Part shown: piece after piece, positions 17,693 through 27,339 of the stretch | How positions within the stretch are numbered: the first letter of the stretch is position 1 | Layout: each line of letters starts with the position of its first letter | Assembly: GCF_003865075.1 (NCBI RefSeq) | Contig: NZ_BHWB01000003.1 | Span: 124,001-188,000 of the forward strand | DNA length: 64,000 nt | Origin: Bacteroides faecalis | GTDB lineage: Bacteria; Bacteroidota; Bacteroidia; Bacteroidales; Bacteroidaceae | Reading direction: 5' to 3' | Made by a program: the position numbers and the translations under genes | Notes under the pieces: model-generated | Told to the model about the DNA's origin: nothing | The model's database searches: none | What the model saw: only the letters and a program-made list of their open reading frames with translations

Positions 17693-18640
17693 ATGGAAAC
17701 AGAAAAAGTAAAATGCCTGATTATCGGGTCAGGACCTGCCGGATATACGGCAGCTATTTATGCAGGTCGCGCCAATTTGTGCCCTGTACTTTATGAAGGA
17801 TTGCAACCCGGCGGTCAGCTGACTACAACGACGGACGTAGAAAACTTCCCGGGATATCCCGAAGGAATCAGTGGTCCGCAGTTGATGGAGGATTTACGTA
17901 ACCAAGCTTCCCGCTTTGGAACAGATGTCCGCTTTGGAATAGCTACAGCAGCCGATTTAAGTAAAGCCCCATATAAAATCACGATTGACGGAGAAAAAGT
18001 AATTGAAACGGAAAGTTTGATTATTTCTACCGGAGCTACGGCTAAGTATCTGGGGCTGGATGACGAAAAGAAATATGCTGGTATGGGTGTAAGTGCTTGT
18101 GCTACTTGCGACGGCTTTTTCTATCGTAAGAAAGTTGTAGCTGTAGTTGGTGGTGGTGATACTGCCTGTGAAGAAGCTATTTATTTAGCTGGTCTGGCAT
18201 CAAAAGTATACTTGATTGTTCGTAAGCCTTATTTGCGTGCATCAAAGATTATGCAGGAACGTGTGATGAAGCATGAGAAAATTGAAGTGCTTTACGAACA
18301 CAACGCTGTGGGATTGTTTGGTGATAACGGGGTGGAAGGTGTGAATCTGGTAAAACGTTGGGGAGAACCTGATGAAGAACATTATAGTTTGCCTATTGAT
18401 GGTTTCTTCTTGGCTATCGGTCATAAACCGAACTCAGATATATTTAAGGATTACATAGATACGGATGAAGTAGGATATATTATTACTGAAGGTAATAGTC
18501 CTCGCACGAAAGTTCCGGGAGTATTTGCTGCCGGAGATGTGGCCGATCCGCATTATCGTCAGGCTATTACAGCCGCAGGAAGTGGTTGTAAGGCTGCAAT
18601 TGAGGCTGAACGTTATCTCTCGGAAAAAGGAATTATTTGA
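17693..18640 (+). CDS. trxB: Thioredoxin-disulfide reductase
   Basis: A 315-residue FAD/NADPH flavoenzyme that reduces thioredoxin. The FAD-binding GSGPAGYTAAIYAGRA is near the N-terminus, the redox pair CATC is at 136-139, the NADPH-binding VVGGGDTACEEA follows, and GDVADPHYRQAITAAGSG near the C-terminus contacts FAD. Length is typical. It is last in the ftsK-lolA-trxB set, and a strong terminator follows 150 bp downstream. Confidence 0.95.
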   Translation: METEKVKCLIIGSGPAGYTAAIYAGRANLCPVLYEGLQPGGQLTTTTDVENFPGYPEGISGPQLMEDLRNQASRFGTDVRFGIATAADLSKAPYKITIDGEKVIETESLIISTGATAKYLGLDDEKKYAGMGVSACATCDGFFYRKKVVAVVGGGDTACEEAIYLAGLASKVYLIVRKPYLRASKIMQERVMKHEKIEVLYEHNAVGLFGDNGVEGVNLVKRWGEPDEEHYSLPIDGFFLAIGHKPNSDIFKDYIDTDEVGYIITEGNSPRTKVPGVFAAGDVADPHYRQAITAAGSGCKAAIEAERYLSEKGII

Positions 18641-18792
18641 TGTTACTCAAAAAGAGTTGATCACGCAGGGAAGAGAATCAAATTCTGCTTCTCAGGGTTA
18701 TAAAAGACATGTTTTATTGTAACTTGTCTCTTTTTGAAGTTAATAGGCTAATAATCAGAGGAGAAAAGGTGATAATAGCATGGTTGTAATAG

Positions 18793-18832
18793 AGTGACAA
18801 TAGGTTTTAAAGTAAAATCTATTGTCACTTTT
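18793..18832 (+). terminator. Terminator after trxB
   Basis: Seventeen-base arms (AGTGACAATAG... and ...CTATTGTCACT, one G-U/A-C position) around a 3-nt loop, ending in TTTT. The arms read well on both strands, so it may act in both directions. Confidence 0.75.
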
Positions 18833-19031
18833 GATTCTATAATATTGGTATATTTATTTGATTATCAATGTAAAAACAACCATTTTCTTTTTTTCTCCCT
18901 CTTTCCTGATATTCTTCTTTTGGGGTAATAAATCTCTTTTTTATAGTAATGAGTATCTGGAAGTCTCTTTTGCCCTCTCATTATTTCTTTGTTTTTATTG
19001 TAATTTATTTCTTAGCTAGTTTGGTATTATA

Positions 19032-19140
19032 GTTTCTATAGCCTTGAAACCTTTAGTTTCAATAGGCTGAAACTTTTGGTTTCAAGGCATGAAACTTTTG
19101 GTTTCACAGCATGAAACTAAAGGTTTCACCCAATGAAACT
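19032..19140. repeat. Array of four short palindromic repeats (TGAAAC-N5-GTTTCA)
   Basis: Four full units at 19045-19061, 19068-19084, 19090-19106 and 19112-19128, with half units at each end (GTTTC at 19032, TGAAAC at 19134). Spacing is 22-23 bp. Each 17-bp unit is an inverted repeat TGAAAC/GTTTCA with a 5-nt centre (CTTTA, TTTTG, TTTTG, TAAAG), and the linkers of 5-6 nt differ. It sits just past the end of folB. Confidence 0.85.
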
Positions 19141-19169
19141 AAAAAAGTATTGTACGAATTGGAAGAAAG

Positions 19170-19538
19170 TTACCTACTACAATGTAATGTGATACCTGCT
19201 ACATCTATATCAGCTCCCATGGGCGGATTTCTTTTGGAAAGACTGATTTCGATCTCTTCAACGGGAGGAAATGCAATAAAAAGTCTAGATACTATTCGTC
19301 TGCACACATGTTCTAAAAGTTTGGCCGGAATGGACATTTCATTCTTAATGACTTCATATATTTCGGCATAATTGACGGTGTCCATTACCTCGTCCGTTGC
19401 AGTGGCAAGGCTAATATCTACTTTTAGTTTTATATTGATGATATATTCATTACCGATAAGATTCTCCTGTGGTGCTACACCGTGATAAGCATAGCAACGG
19501 ATGTTTTCTAAGAAGATGTAACTGCTATTTATTCTCAT
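19170..19538 (-). CDS. folB: Dihydroneopterin aldolase
   Basis: 122 residues, the normal family size. It converts 7,8-dihydroneopterin to 6-hydroxymethyl-dihydropterin in folate synthesis. The N-terminal SYIFLENIRCYAYHGVAPQE with GNEYIINIKL, the central DEVMDTVNYAEIYEVIK and the C-terminal RNPPMGADIDVAGI are typical of FolB. It is a single gene, divergent from the downstream glycosyltransferase-like gene. Confidence 0.9.
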   Translation of the reverse strand: MRINSSYIFLENIRCYAYHGVAPQENLIGNEYIINIKLKVDISLATATDEVMDTVNYAEIYEVIKNEMSIPAKLLEHVCRRIVSRLFIAFPPVEEIEISLSKRNPPMGADIDVAGITLHCSR

Positions 19539-19625
19539 ATCTTTTTATTTCTGTGGAAGTAAAGGTATAGCTTTATTTCTTTTGATAGAACATTTTCACT
19601 ATTTTTGTTCGCTAAAAATAATTAT

Positions 19626-20609
19626 ATGGGACTAAAAGACTTTATAAAATCGGATTTGAATAATCTGTTATACCGTGAATATCGATTGAATCGGAAGGTG
19701 AGAAGGCATTTATCTCCTTACTACAACGAACAAGAGCCCGTTGGAAAGAATGAGAAGAAAATAATTGTTTTTATGGCGGACGGGCGAAAAAAACATGGTG
19801 GATTGGCAGACCGTCTTCGTGGTATGATCTCAACCTTTAAATATTGTCAGGAGCATAATTTAGAGTTTCGTATTCATTTCACATGTCCTTTTGAATTAGA
19901 AGATTTGCTTGTTCCCAATCAATATGATTGGCGGATCCGTAATGATGAGATTTCTTATAATTCGTCCTTCTCACTCCCTGTATATATTGATTCCAGTCAT
20001 TATCCGGAAGCTGATAGGACCTTCCAGCGTAAAATGACGGAAAAAATGCTGAGTAAAAATTATAAGCAAATTCATGTGTATACTAATATGTATTTTGCTG
20101 ATGATGAATTCGGACCTTTGTTCAATCAGTTGTTTAAACCGACACCTGCTTTACAAGCGTGGATTGATGAGAATTTGTCAGAATTGGGGGACAATTATAT
20201 TTCTCTAAGTTTCCGTTTCCAGAATTTGTTTGGTGACTTTCCTGATGGAAGTACAGTTTATTCGCCGGAAGAACAGAAGGAACTACTTGATAAATGCATA
20301 GTAAAGATACAATCTTTGCATGAAGCACATCCCGAAGCGAATAAAGTTTTGATAACTGCCGATAGTGAATATTTCCTGAAACAAATTTCGAAATTGGATT
20401 TTGTATATGTACTGCCCGGTAAAGTGGGACATATGGACCATCGTTCGGAACAGGATATTAACGTACACATGAAAACATTTCTTGATTTCTTTGTACTGTC
20501 ACATTCCCGAAAGATCTATTTATTAGTTACTGGGAAAATGTACAAGAGTGGTTTTGCTAAAAGAGCTGCAAAATTACAGGGAGTTCCTTTTACGGAAGTC
20601 GATTTTTAG
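19626..20609 (+). CDS. Probable glycosyltransferase (fucosyltransferase-like)
   Basis: 327 residues from the ATG at 19626 (MGLKDFIKSDLNNLLYREYR); a TTG-initiated frame seven codons longer is less likely. No signal peptide or membrane helix. The segment KKHGGLADRLRGMISTF resembles the donor-site loop of O-fucosyltransferase/NodZ-like GT-B enzymes (GGLxDRLRG), and a C-terminal HSRKIYLLVTGKMYKSGFAKRAAKL could be the second donor-binding part. Identity is inferred from this motif. It is convergent with an acyltransferase gene, their 3' ends overlapping by 36 bp. Confidence 0.5.
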   Translation: MGLKDFIKSDLNNLLYREYRLNRKVRRHLSPYYNEQEPVGKNEKKIIVFMADGRKKHGGLADRLRGMISTFKYCQEHNLEFRIHFTCPFELEDLLVPNQYDWRIRNDEISYNSSFSLPVYIDSSHYPEADRTFQRKMTEKMLSKNYKQIHVYTNMYFADDEFGPLFNQLFKPTPALQAWIDENLSELGDNYISLSFRFQNLFGDFPDGSTVYSPEEQKELLDKCIVKIQSLHEAHPEANKVLITADSEYFLKQISKLDFVYVLPGKVGHMDHRSEQDINVHMKTFLDFFVLSHSRKIYLLVTGKMYKSGFAKRAAKLQGVPFTEVDF

Positions 20610-21608
20610 CAAATCTTTTTGTGCTACCAATTGCGGAATTACTTTTAAAAAAAGAGGTGTCAGCAAAAGGCAGATAGTCAGTGTCAATAATAATAACACG
20701 ATGGCTTGTAACCAACTATTATGAATATAATGGTCCGATAAAGGACTGACAAAGTGCAAGATAGGAGCATGGATACTGAGGGTAATAATTGAATATCGTC
20801 CTAAGTATGAAACAATAGCCAGCTTTTTTATTTTTTTACATAATAGCATAATTATGAATATTCCGGCAAATGCGGCAATGTACACTTGGAAAATATTTCC
20901 TGGGTAATTGTTTGTGCGCATTCCTAATGGAGTAGCAGTAAAATACATCACAACTAACGCTGAAGATATAAAGGCAGGGATAATCTTATCGAAACGATGG
21001 TGGGGAAAAAGAAAAAAGTTGTATCGGCGAATCCAGAATCCTGCAACATAGAAGGGGAGTGCTGTCATGGCAACATCTAAATATGCAGGAAGTACGATTT
21101 GCTGTTTTCCCAGGTAGAATCCGGCACTTCCTATCAACAGAGTCACTATAAACATTGCAGGTAAATGTTTGTCGCGTAGAAAGTGTACAAAATAAAATAG
21201 TATATTACAATTGAACAAAGCTATCAAAAACCAGAGTGGGGGATTGAACCTGATGAGAGCATGTCCTTCAAAAACAATCAGTAATTCCTTCCACGACACT
21301 GGAAGATGGAAAACTCCGGGAGCTATTTTCCATACAATATATTTTAGTAAAAACGAACTTATATAGAAAAAGAGAAAAGGAATAATCAGTTTATTTATCT
21401 TTCTAATAACAAAGCCAAACAATCCTTCGTAGGACTTAAAAAATATTCCTGAAATAAAAAAGTAAAGAGGCATACGGAAACATGATAACATGGAATTATA
21501 GTCGAGTTGGTCGAAAGCTCCCCCAATATGTGACATAACTACTAGAATGATACAAATTCCTTTCGTCAAATCCACAAAATCAATGCGTTCGTGCTTGTTA
21601 TCCTCCAT
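20574..21608 (-). CDS. Acyltransferase 3 family membrane protein
   Basis: 344 residues with about ten membrane helices. The N-terminus RIDFVDLTKGICIILVVMSHIG carries the conserved His after the first helix, and RMPLYFFISGIFF follows, as in OafA/WcaK-type O-acyltransferases that decorate surface sugars. Substrate unknown. The last 36 bp overlap the end of the probable glycosyltransferase on the other strand. A -7 box lies at 21637-21644. Confidence 0.85.
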   Translation of the reverse strand: MEDNKHERIDFVDLTKGICIILVVMSHIGGAFDQLDYNSMLSCFRMPLYFFISGIFFKSYEGLFGFVIRKINKLIIPFLFFYISSFLLKYIVWKIAPGVFHLPVSWKELLIVFEGHALIRFNPPLWFLIALFNCNILFYFVHFLRDKHLPAMFIVTLLIGSAGFYLGKQQIVLPAYLDVAMTALPFYVAGFWIRRYNFFLFPHHRFDKIIPAFISSALVVMYFTATPLGMRTNNYPGNIFQVYIAAFAGIFIIMLLCKKIKKLAIVSYLGRYSIITLSIHAPILHFVSPLSDHYIHNSWLQAIVLLLLTLTICLLLTPLFLKVIPQLVAQKDLLKIDFRKRNSL

Positions 21609-21908
21609 TAAGATTCTCTTTGTTTTGTTTCGGATACAAATATACTTGATTAATTGGGAATAAATAGGAATTGGAAGAAAATAAATAGATAGAATTGTCT
21701 GTATTAATTTGTATTATGTAACTGTGTTTGAACTTTCTTTTCGTTGTGAAAAACAACCGAAAATAGAATTATGTAAAGTGCAGACTTTGTAAAATAAGCA
21801 TGGCCCTTATGACACATGAATCATACAAAATCTGCACCTAAAAGGGAATTCTAAGACTAAGCAATGAGTACTTCCTATGAGCTTATTATAATATACGCTT
21901 TGTTTTCC
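21609..21908. other. 300-bp intergenic region with -7 box and long inverted repeat
   Basis: Lies between malQ (ending at 21909) and the acyltransferase start. TATATTTG on the minus strand at 21637-21644 is a likely -7 box for the acyltransferase. A long inverted repeat occupies 21778-21837. No ORF worth calling. Confidence 0.6.
21778..21837. repeat. Long inverted repeat with nested hairpin
   Basis: Fourteen-base arms GTGCAGACTTTGTA (21778-21791) and TACAAAATCTGCAC (21824-21837) pair with one exception, which is a G-U pair on the minus-strand RNA. Inside the loop, ATAAG and CTTAT form a second small stem. It lies 71 bp downstream of the malQ stop and could be its 3' end structure, though no T run follows. 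Confidence 0.7.
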
Positions 21909-24590
21909 CTACTTCTTAGGATTTCTTCCGGTGTATTTAATCAGTTCACATATTTTTTTATTAAGTTCATTGGCTTTCATCAATTGCTCCAAAGTTAGAT
22001 GCATTCGATAACGCCAATAATTTCGTGGATTGGATGGTACATTAATCCGTTCTTCTTCTACATTGGGATTTCTCCATTTTCCATCAATGGATAGCCAATC
22101 CTGTAAAGATAGAATACAGAGAATAGAGTTGCTATTCAGATGGTTACGAACCACTTCTTCGCATATTCCGGGAGGTGCAACGGTAGGAGCTGTGCCGTAA
22201 TGTCCAAGCATTAAGTTGTAATAACGTTGTGTTTGTTGATAATCTTCTTCCCACCATCCACGTAAAGTAGACATGTCATGTGTAGAAATAGTGCAAACCG
22301 AGCGGTATGGATATTCGTTCAGGTGACCGAATTCATACATTGGATTCTTTGGCATCCGCTGGATTTCAAGACTAAGAATACGGAGATCATTCATGACTGA
22401 AGCAACACAGGCGGGAATCATTCCAAGATCTTCTCCACAAACCAGCATACGAGTAGATTGTGTAAGTTGGGGTAACTTCTTCATGGCTTGTTGTTGCCAG
22501 AATTCATTATGACGATGGTAGTAATATTGGTCATATAGTTTGTTGAAGGCATTTCTTTCTTCTTCATTCAGTGAACGGAAAATAAAATCACGTTGTACGC
22601 TGATTCGTGGGTGGTATTTACCTTCTTCTTTATTGTCTGGAACAAACAAGACATCACTAATTAATGTGTAAAGTCCTTCGCGTATCCATACGCTGTCTTC
22701 GTCATTTTTTCCCATGAAGAAAGTCTCGACTTCCCTTTGTGTCCGAAATCCCGGTCTCATACAATAGATATCCGGAGTATCTGTAGGTTGGATGAATGTT
22801 TGTTTTACATATTCAGTATGTGGACCAAATAACTGTCCGAGGAATGATTCGTGGATATAAGGTACCAGATATTCTTTGCGAAAGGGGAACCCGTAACTTT
22901 CAATTTCTTCCTTACTCATAGGAAGGGAAGGAACAAATTGACCTAATAATCCATGTACAGCATGCATGGGAATTTCCCAAATGCGGAAAAAGCCGAGGAT
23001 GTGGTCAATACGGTAGGCATCAAAATACTCTGCCATCTTCTGGAATCGTTTCATCCACCAGCGATAGCCATCTTTTTCCATGACATCCCAATTGTATGTT
23101 GGAAATCCCCAATTCTGTCCGTTTATAGAGAAGTCGTCAGGAGGTGCTCCTGCCTGTCCGTTAAGATTAAAATAATGAGGTTCTGTCCATGCTTCAACGC
23201 TGTTGCGGCTAATACCGATTGGAATGTCGCCTTTTAATACAATTCCATGTTTACGGGCATATTGGGTTGCTGACTGCAATTGCAGATGAAGATGATATTG
23301 AATATAGTAATAGAGAGCAATATGTGGGTAATCAGTTGATTCAGGTTGGCATATTCTCTCTATTTCTTGTTGATTATAAACCGTATATCGGGGCCATTCG
23401 CGGAAATTTGGAGTCTTGTAAATATCTCGTAGATAACTGAATACAGCGTAAGGCTGTAACCATTCCTTGTTGGCATTGAAGAACTTTTTAAAATCGTTGG
23501 ATGCGAGAACTTTTTCTCCTTCCTGTTGGAAGATCAGGTGGAAAAAATCCCATTTTATTTGATTGACAGCCTCATAATCAATAGCCGGTAAGTTGTTCAA
23601 CTCCTTTTGACGCTTGCTAAATTCGGACATCGCCACTTTATCCTTTAGTAATCCCATTTGCGTAATGTCCACATACATCGGGTGGAAAGCATAAATGGAA
23701 ATACTATTGTAAGGATAAGAATCTGTCCATTTATGAGTCATAGTCGTATCATTGATCGGTAGAATCTGTATTACCTTTTGGTTTGTACTGACAGCCCAGT
23801 CAATCATACCTTTTAAATCACCAAAATCTCCAATACCAAAACTCTTTTCTGATTTCAGAGAAAAGATAGGGATGGCTATACCTGCCCCCTTCCATATCGG
23901 TGTGTCGAAATAGACGTACCGGTCGGAAATAACCAATGTTTCATTGGTTTTTAATTCAGGATCGGCAAGATAACGGTTGGGATTGTTTTCCCAACAATCG
24001 GATTTCTTTTCTTTTTTATTATAAAGGATAAATTTGTATTCCAGAGGAAACTTTAGTTTGCTTGCATCTAACTCTATTTGCCATTCGGGAAAGTTTGCAT
24101 CGCTCATGAGAACAGCTTGCTCTGGGTTCCAATTTCCTAATGCTTTTTGGTTACCACAGATGGCTAGGCAATAGTCATTGTTTATGTGAGGAGCATAAGC
24201 TTTAATCATCAATCCCTTTTTATAGCTGATGGGAGTTTCTGTTTTTTCAGGATGCGCTAATAATACTTTTGTAAATGCTGAACTATAAAAATAGAGCTGT
24301 TCGGGAATGTTTTTCCAACAATCATTTACTATGTATTTCTTTTTAGTTACACCCGATAAATGTAGCTGCCGGGGAAAACTATTCCACTCTTTACGGGTCA
24401 CTACTCCATTCTGTTCTATTTGGTAACTATAATTGATAGCCATACCTTCCTTGGGGACATCGAGCTCGATGTCCGCTGTCCAATATATGCCGTCCGTTGT
24501 ATGCATGGGGATAGATTCATGAAACAGATCCGCTATCTTTACTTCTTCCCCCCAATTGGTGCGGTATTCGATGTTAAACGATAGATTCAT
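21909..24590 (-). CDS. malQ: 4-alpha-glucanotransferase with two N-terminal starch-binding domains
   Basis: 893 residues, longer than the ~650-700 of simple MalQ because two CBM20-like domains occupy about 1-110 and 125-230. The GH77 catalytic part has FGIGDFGDLKGMIDWA near 251, LKGDIPIGISRNSVE near 452, the nucleophile-bearing YRIDHILGFFR (Asp529), acid/base CGEDLG (Glu720) and the third carboxylate in STHDMSTLRGWW (Asp772). It rearranges maltodextrins or glycogen in the cytoplasm. No signal peptide. It stands alone downstream of the nrdJ unit. Confidence 0.95.
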   Translation of the reverse strand: MNLSFNIEYRTNWGEEVKIADLFHESIPMHTTDGIYWTADIELDVPKEGMAINYSYQIEQNGVVTRKEWNSFPRQLHLSGVTKKKYIVNDCWKNIPEQLYFYSSAFTKVLLAHPEKTETPISYKKGLMIKAYAPHINNDYCLAICGNQKALGNWNPEQAVLMSDANFPEWQIELDASKLKFPLEYKFILYNKKEKKSDCWENNPNRYLADPELKTNETLVISDRYVYFDTPIWKGAGIAIPIFSLKSEKSFGIGDFGDLKGMIDWAVSTNQKVIQILPINDTTMTHKWTDSYPYNSISIYAFHPMYVDITQMGLLKDKVAMSEFSKRQKELNNLPAIDYEAVNQIKWDFFHLIFQQEGEKVLASNDFKKFFNANKEWLQPYAVFSYLRDIYKTPNFREWPRYTVYNQQEIERICQPESTDYPHIALYYYIQYHLHLQLQSATQYARKHGIVLKGDIPIGISRNSVEAWTEPHYFNLNGQAGAPPDDFSINGQNWGFPTYNWDVMEKDGYRWWMKRFQKMAEYFDAYRIDHILGFFRIWEIPMHAVHGLLGQFVPSLPMSKEEIESYGFPFRKEYLVPYIHESFLGQLFGPHTEYVKQTFIQPTDTPDIYCMRPGFRTQREVETFFMGKNDEDSVWIREGLYTLISDVLFVPDNKEEGKYHPRISVQRDFIFRSLNEEERNAFNKLYDQYYYHRHNEFWQQQAMKKLPQLTQSTRMLVCGEDLGMIPACVASVMNDLRILSLEIQRMPKNPMYEFGHLNEYPYRSVCTISTHDMSTLRGWWEEDYQQTQRYYNLMLGHYGTAPTVAPPGICEEVVRNHLNSNSILCILSLQDWLSIDGKWRNPNVEEERINVPSNPRNYWRYRMHLTLEQLMKANELNKKICELIKYTGRNPKK

Positions 24591-24650
24591 AAATTAGATT
24601 TTGATTAGATTTCTTTATGAAGGTGCAAGTATAAGATTTTCTTTTTGAAT

Positions 24651-24682
24651 AAAAAATTAAAGGAGTCCCGAAGGACCCCTTT
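24651..24682 (-). terminator. Terminator of the class II ribonucleotide reductase gene
   Basis: On the minus strand AAAGGGGTCC, loop TTCG, GGACTCCTTT (one G-U) followed by AA and six T. It lies 40 bp after the nrdJ stop. Confidence 0.85.
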
Positions 24683-24721
24683 AACCTTTTGTTTATATAT
24701 TAATTAACATACATCAATGGA

Positions 24722-27289
24722 TCATCCACATCTGGAAGCACCGCAAGTGGTACAAATCAGACAACCTTCCTGATAAACCAATGTTTCATTGCCACAATTC
24801 GGGCATTTTTTACCTTTGGCTTCTGTTCCATCTTGAATGTATTTTTTCAGTGCTCGTTCAACACCATTTTTCCATGTATTGATACTTTCGCTATTCAACT
24901 GCAATGAACCGACTAACTTAATCACTTGTTCAATTGGCATTCGATAGCGAAGTACACCTGAAATCAATTTTGCATAGTTCCAATATTCTTTATTGAACTT
25001 CTCTGACAGTCCTTCAATAGTTGTTTTGTAGCCACGCTTGTTCTCAAACTGGAAGTCATAACGCTTGTTTCCGTCTTCGTCCACATTTTTGATGATACGT
25101 CCCGAAGTTACGCTCTTCGGTAGTAAGATACCTTCGTCATCATCCTGTAAACCAGTGAAGATCTCATACGGATGACCATCTAATAATCCGACAAATGCTA
25201 CCCACTTTTCTTTATTGTTTTGGAAACGAACTACATCTGCTTCCAATATTCTTGGACGTACTTCTACTACTGTAGGAGGTTTACAAGGGGGGAGCTCTTT
25301 TTTCTGGTCTTTATCTGATTTTGTAGAGATTAATACTCCTGAACGGGAACCGTCACGATAAACAGTACATCCCTTGCAACCGGACTTCCAAGCTTCTACA
25401 TACAACCGGTTGACTAAATCTTCGTCTACGTCATTGGGAAGATTGATCGTTACACTAATAGAGTGATCCACCCATTTTTGGATTCTTCCTTGCATCTTCA
25501 CTTTCATCAACCAGTCTACATCATTCGAAGTAGCTTTGTAATATGGAGATTTAGCTACAAGTTCATCAATCTCTTCCTGAGTATAACGCTTGGAAGGATC
25601 ATATCCGTTAGCTTCCATCCATGTAACGAACTTATGATGGAATACAATATATTCTTCGAATGCGTCACCTGTTTCATCAACAAAATCAACGCGTACGTTT
25701 GTATCGTTTGGATTTACTTTTCTTCTACGTTTGTAAACAGGCAAAAAGACCGGTTCAATGCCCGAAGTAGTCTGTGTCATCAGACTGGTAGTACCTGTAG
25801 GAGCGATCGTCAGACATGCAATGTTTCGACGTCCATACTTTTTCATATTCTCATACAATTCCGGATCTGCTTCAGCTAGTCGTTGGATGAACGGATTGTT
25901 CTTTTCACGTTCACTGTCATAAACTTCAAAAGCACCACGCTCTTTCGCCATTTCTACTGATGAACGGTAAGCGCCGAGAGCAACAGTCTTATGTACTTTT
26001 TCAGAGAACTCTGTAGCTTCTTCCGTTCCGTATCGCAATCCTAAAGCAGCAAGCATATCACCTTCTGCAGTGATACCTACACCGGTACGGCGTCCCTGGG
26101 CGCTCTTTTCATAGATCTTTTTCCATAATATAAGCTCAGCACGTTTTACTTCTTCTGTTTCCGGATCTGTTTCTATCTTGTGCATGATACGTTCGATCTT
26201 CTCCAATTCGAGATCAATAATATCATCCATGATACGTTGAGCCACAGCAACGTGCTTTTTGAAAAGTTCGAAATCGAAGTAAGCGTCCGGCTTAAATGGA
26301 TTCACTACATAAGAATATAGGTTGATAGCCAGCAAGCGACAAGAATCGTAAGGGCATAATGGAATTTCACCACATGGATTGGTGGATACAGTTTTGTACC
26401 CTAAATCTGCATAGCAATCTGGTACTGATTCACGGATGATAGTATCCCAGAATAGCACACCTGGTTCTGCCGATTTCCAAGCATTATGCACAATCTTTTT
26501 CCATAAAGTAGAAGCGTCTATCTCTTTGGTTGTAGTTGGATTGACTGCATCAATCGGATATTGTTGCGTATAAGTTTTCCCTTCAACAGCAGCTTGCATG
26601 AAAGCGTCGTCCAGTTTTACAGAAACATTGGCACCTGTTACCTTACCTTCAGTCATTTTCGCATCAATAAATGCCTCTGAATCCGGATGCTTAATGGATA
26701 CACTTAACATTAATGCTCCACGACGTCCATCCTGAGCTACTTCACGTGTAGAATTGGAATAACGTTCCATAAAAGGAACGAGACCGGTAGAAGTCAGTGC
26801 TGAGTTTTTTACGGGAGAACCTTTCGGACGGATGTGTGACAAGTCATGTCCCACACCTCCACGTCTTTTCATCAGTTGAACCTGCTCTTCGTCAATTTTG
26901 ATAATTGCACCGTAAGAGTCGGCGGAACCATCTACACCGATTACAAAACAATTAGATAACGAAGCTACTTGATAGTCGTTACCGATACCTGTCATCGGAC
27001 TACCTTGAGGAACGATGTACTTGAAGTGATCCAGTAAATCATAAAGTTCCTGTGCACTTAAAGCATTTGGGTACTTCGCTTCGATTCGTGCTACTTCATT
27101 GGCAATTCTCCAATGCATATCTTTCGGAGATTTCTCATAAATATTTCCGAAAGAATCTTTGACTGCGTATTTATTCACCCATACCCTTGCAGCCAACTCG
27201 TCACCTTGAAAATATCGTAAAGATTCTTCAAAGGCTTCATCATAAGAATAAATTTGTTTTTCCACGATGCAATGTGTCTTAGATTTCAT
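24722..27289 (-). CDS. nrdJ: Adenosylcobalamin-dependent (class II) ribonucleoside-diphosphate reductase
   Basis: 855 residues. It reduces ribonucleotides to deoxyribonucleotides using coenzyme B12 to make the thiyl radical, so it works with or without oxygen. Visible are the specificity region GSPMTGIGNDYQVASLSNCF, the active-site loop TNPCGEIPLCPYDSCRLLAIN, APTGTTSLM and, at the C-terminus, a Cys-rich ribbon (CPNCG...CTTCGASRCG) that probably regenerates the active-site disulfide. A consensus promoter (27340-27370) and terminator (24651-24682) frame it as a single-gene unit. Confidence 0.92.
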   Translation of the reverse strand: MKSKTHCIVEKQIYSYDEAFEESLRYFQGDELAARVWVNKYAVKDSFGNIYEKSPKDMHWRIANEVARIEAKYPNALSAQELYDLLDHFKYIVPQGSPMTGIGNDYQVASLSNCFVIGVDGSADSYGAIIKIDEEQVQLMKRRGGVGHDLSHIRPKGSPVKNSALTSTGLVPFMERYSNSTREVAQDGRRGALMLSVSIKHPDSEAFIDAKMTEGKVTGANVSVKLDDAFMQAAVEGKTYTQQYPIDAVNPTTTKEIDASTLWKKIVHNAWKSAEPGVLFWDTIIRESVPDCYADLGYKTVSTNPCGEIPLCPYDSCRLLAINLYSYVVNPFKPDAYFDFELFKKHVAVAQRIMDDIIDLELEKIERIMHKIETDPETEEVKRAELILWKKIYEKSAQGRRTGVGITAEGDMLAALGLRYGTEEATEFSEKVHKTVALGAYRSSVEMAKERGAFEVYDSEREKNNPFIQRLAEADPELYENMKKYGRRNIACLTIAPTGTTSLMTQTTSGIEPVFLPVYKRRRKVNPNDTNVRVDFVDETGDAFEEYIVFHHKFVTWMEANGYDPSKRYTQEEIDELVAKSPYYKATSNDVDWLMKVKMQGRIQKWVDHSISVTINLPNDVDEDLVNRLYVEAWKSGCKGCTVYRDGSRSGVLISTKSDKDQKKELPPCKPPTVVEVRPRILEADVVRFQNNKEKWVAFVGLLDGHPYEIFTGLQDDDEGILLPKSVTSGRIIKNVDEDGNKRYDFQFENKRGYKTTIEGLSEKFNKEYWNYAKLISGVLRYRMPIEQVIKLVGSLQLNSESINTWKNGVERALKKYIQDGTEAKGKKCPNCGNETLVYQEGCLICTTCGASRCG

Positions 27290-27339
27290 TATTTAATAAG
27301 TAATGTGTAGAAGTTTACTTATCATTAACAAATGCGCTG

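Larger units (their letters stand above)
18641..19169. other. 529-bp intergenic region with a terminator and a hairpin array
   Basis: It separates trxB from the oppositely oriented folB. It contains a terminator (18793-18832), a very T-rich stretch (about 18880-19030) with no supportable gene, and an array of short TGAAAC/GTTTCA hairpins (19032-19140). Confidence 0.7.

Noticed and set aside
19032-19140. CRISPR-like array
   Set aside because: Repeats are 17 bp palindromes and the linkers only 5-6 bp, with no unique 30-bp spacers and no cas gene in the window.
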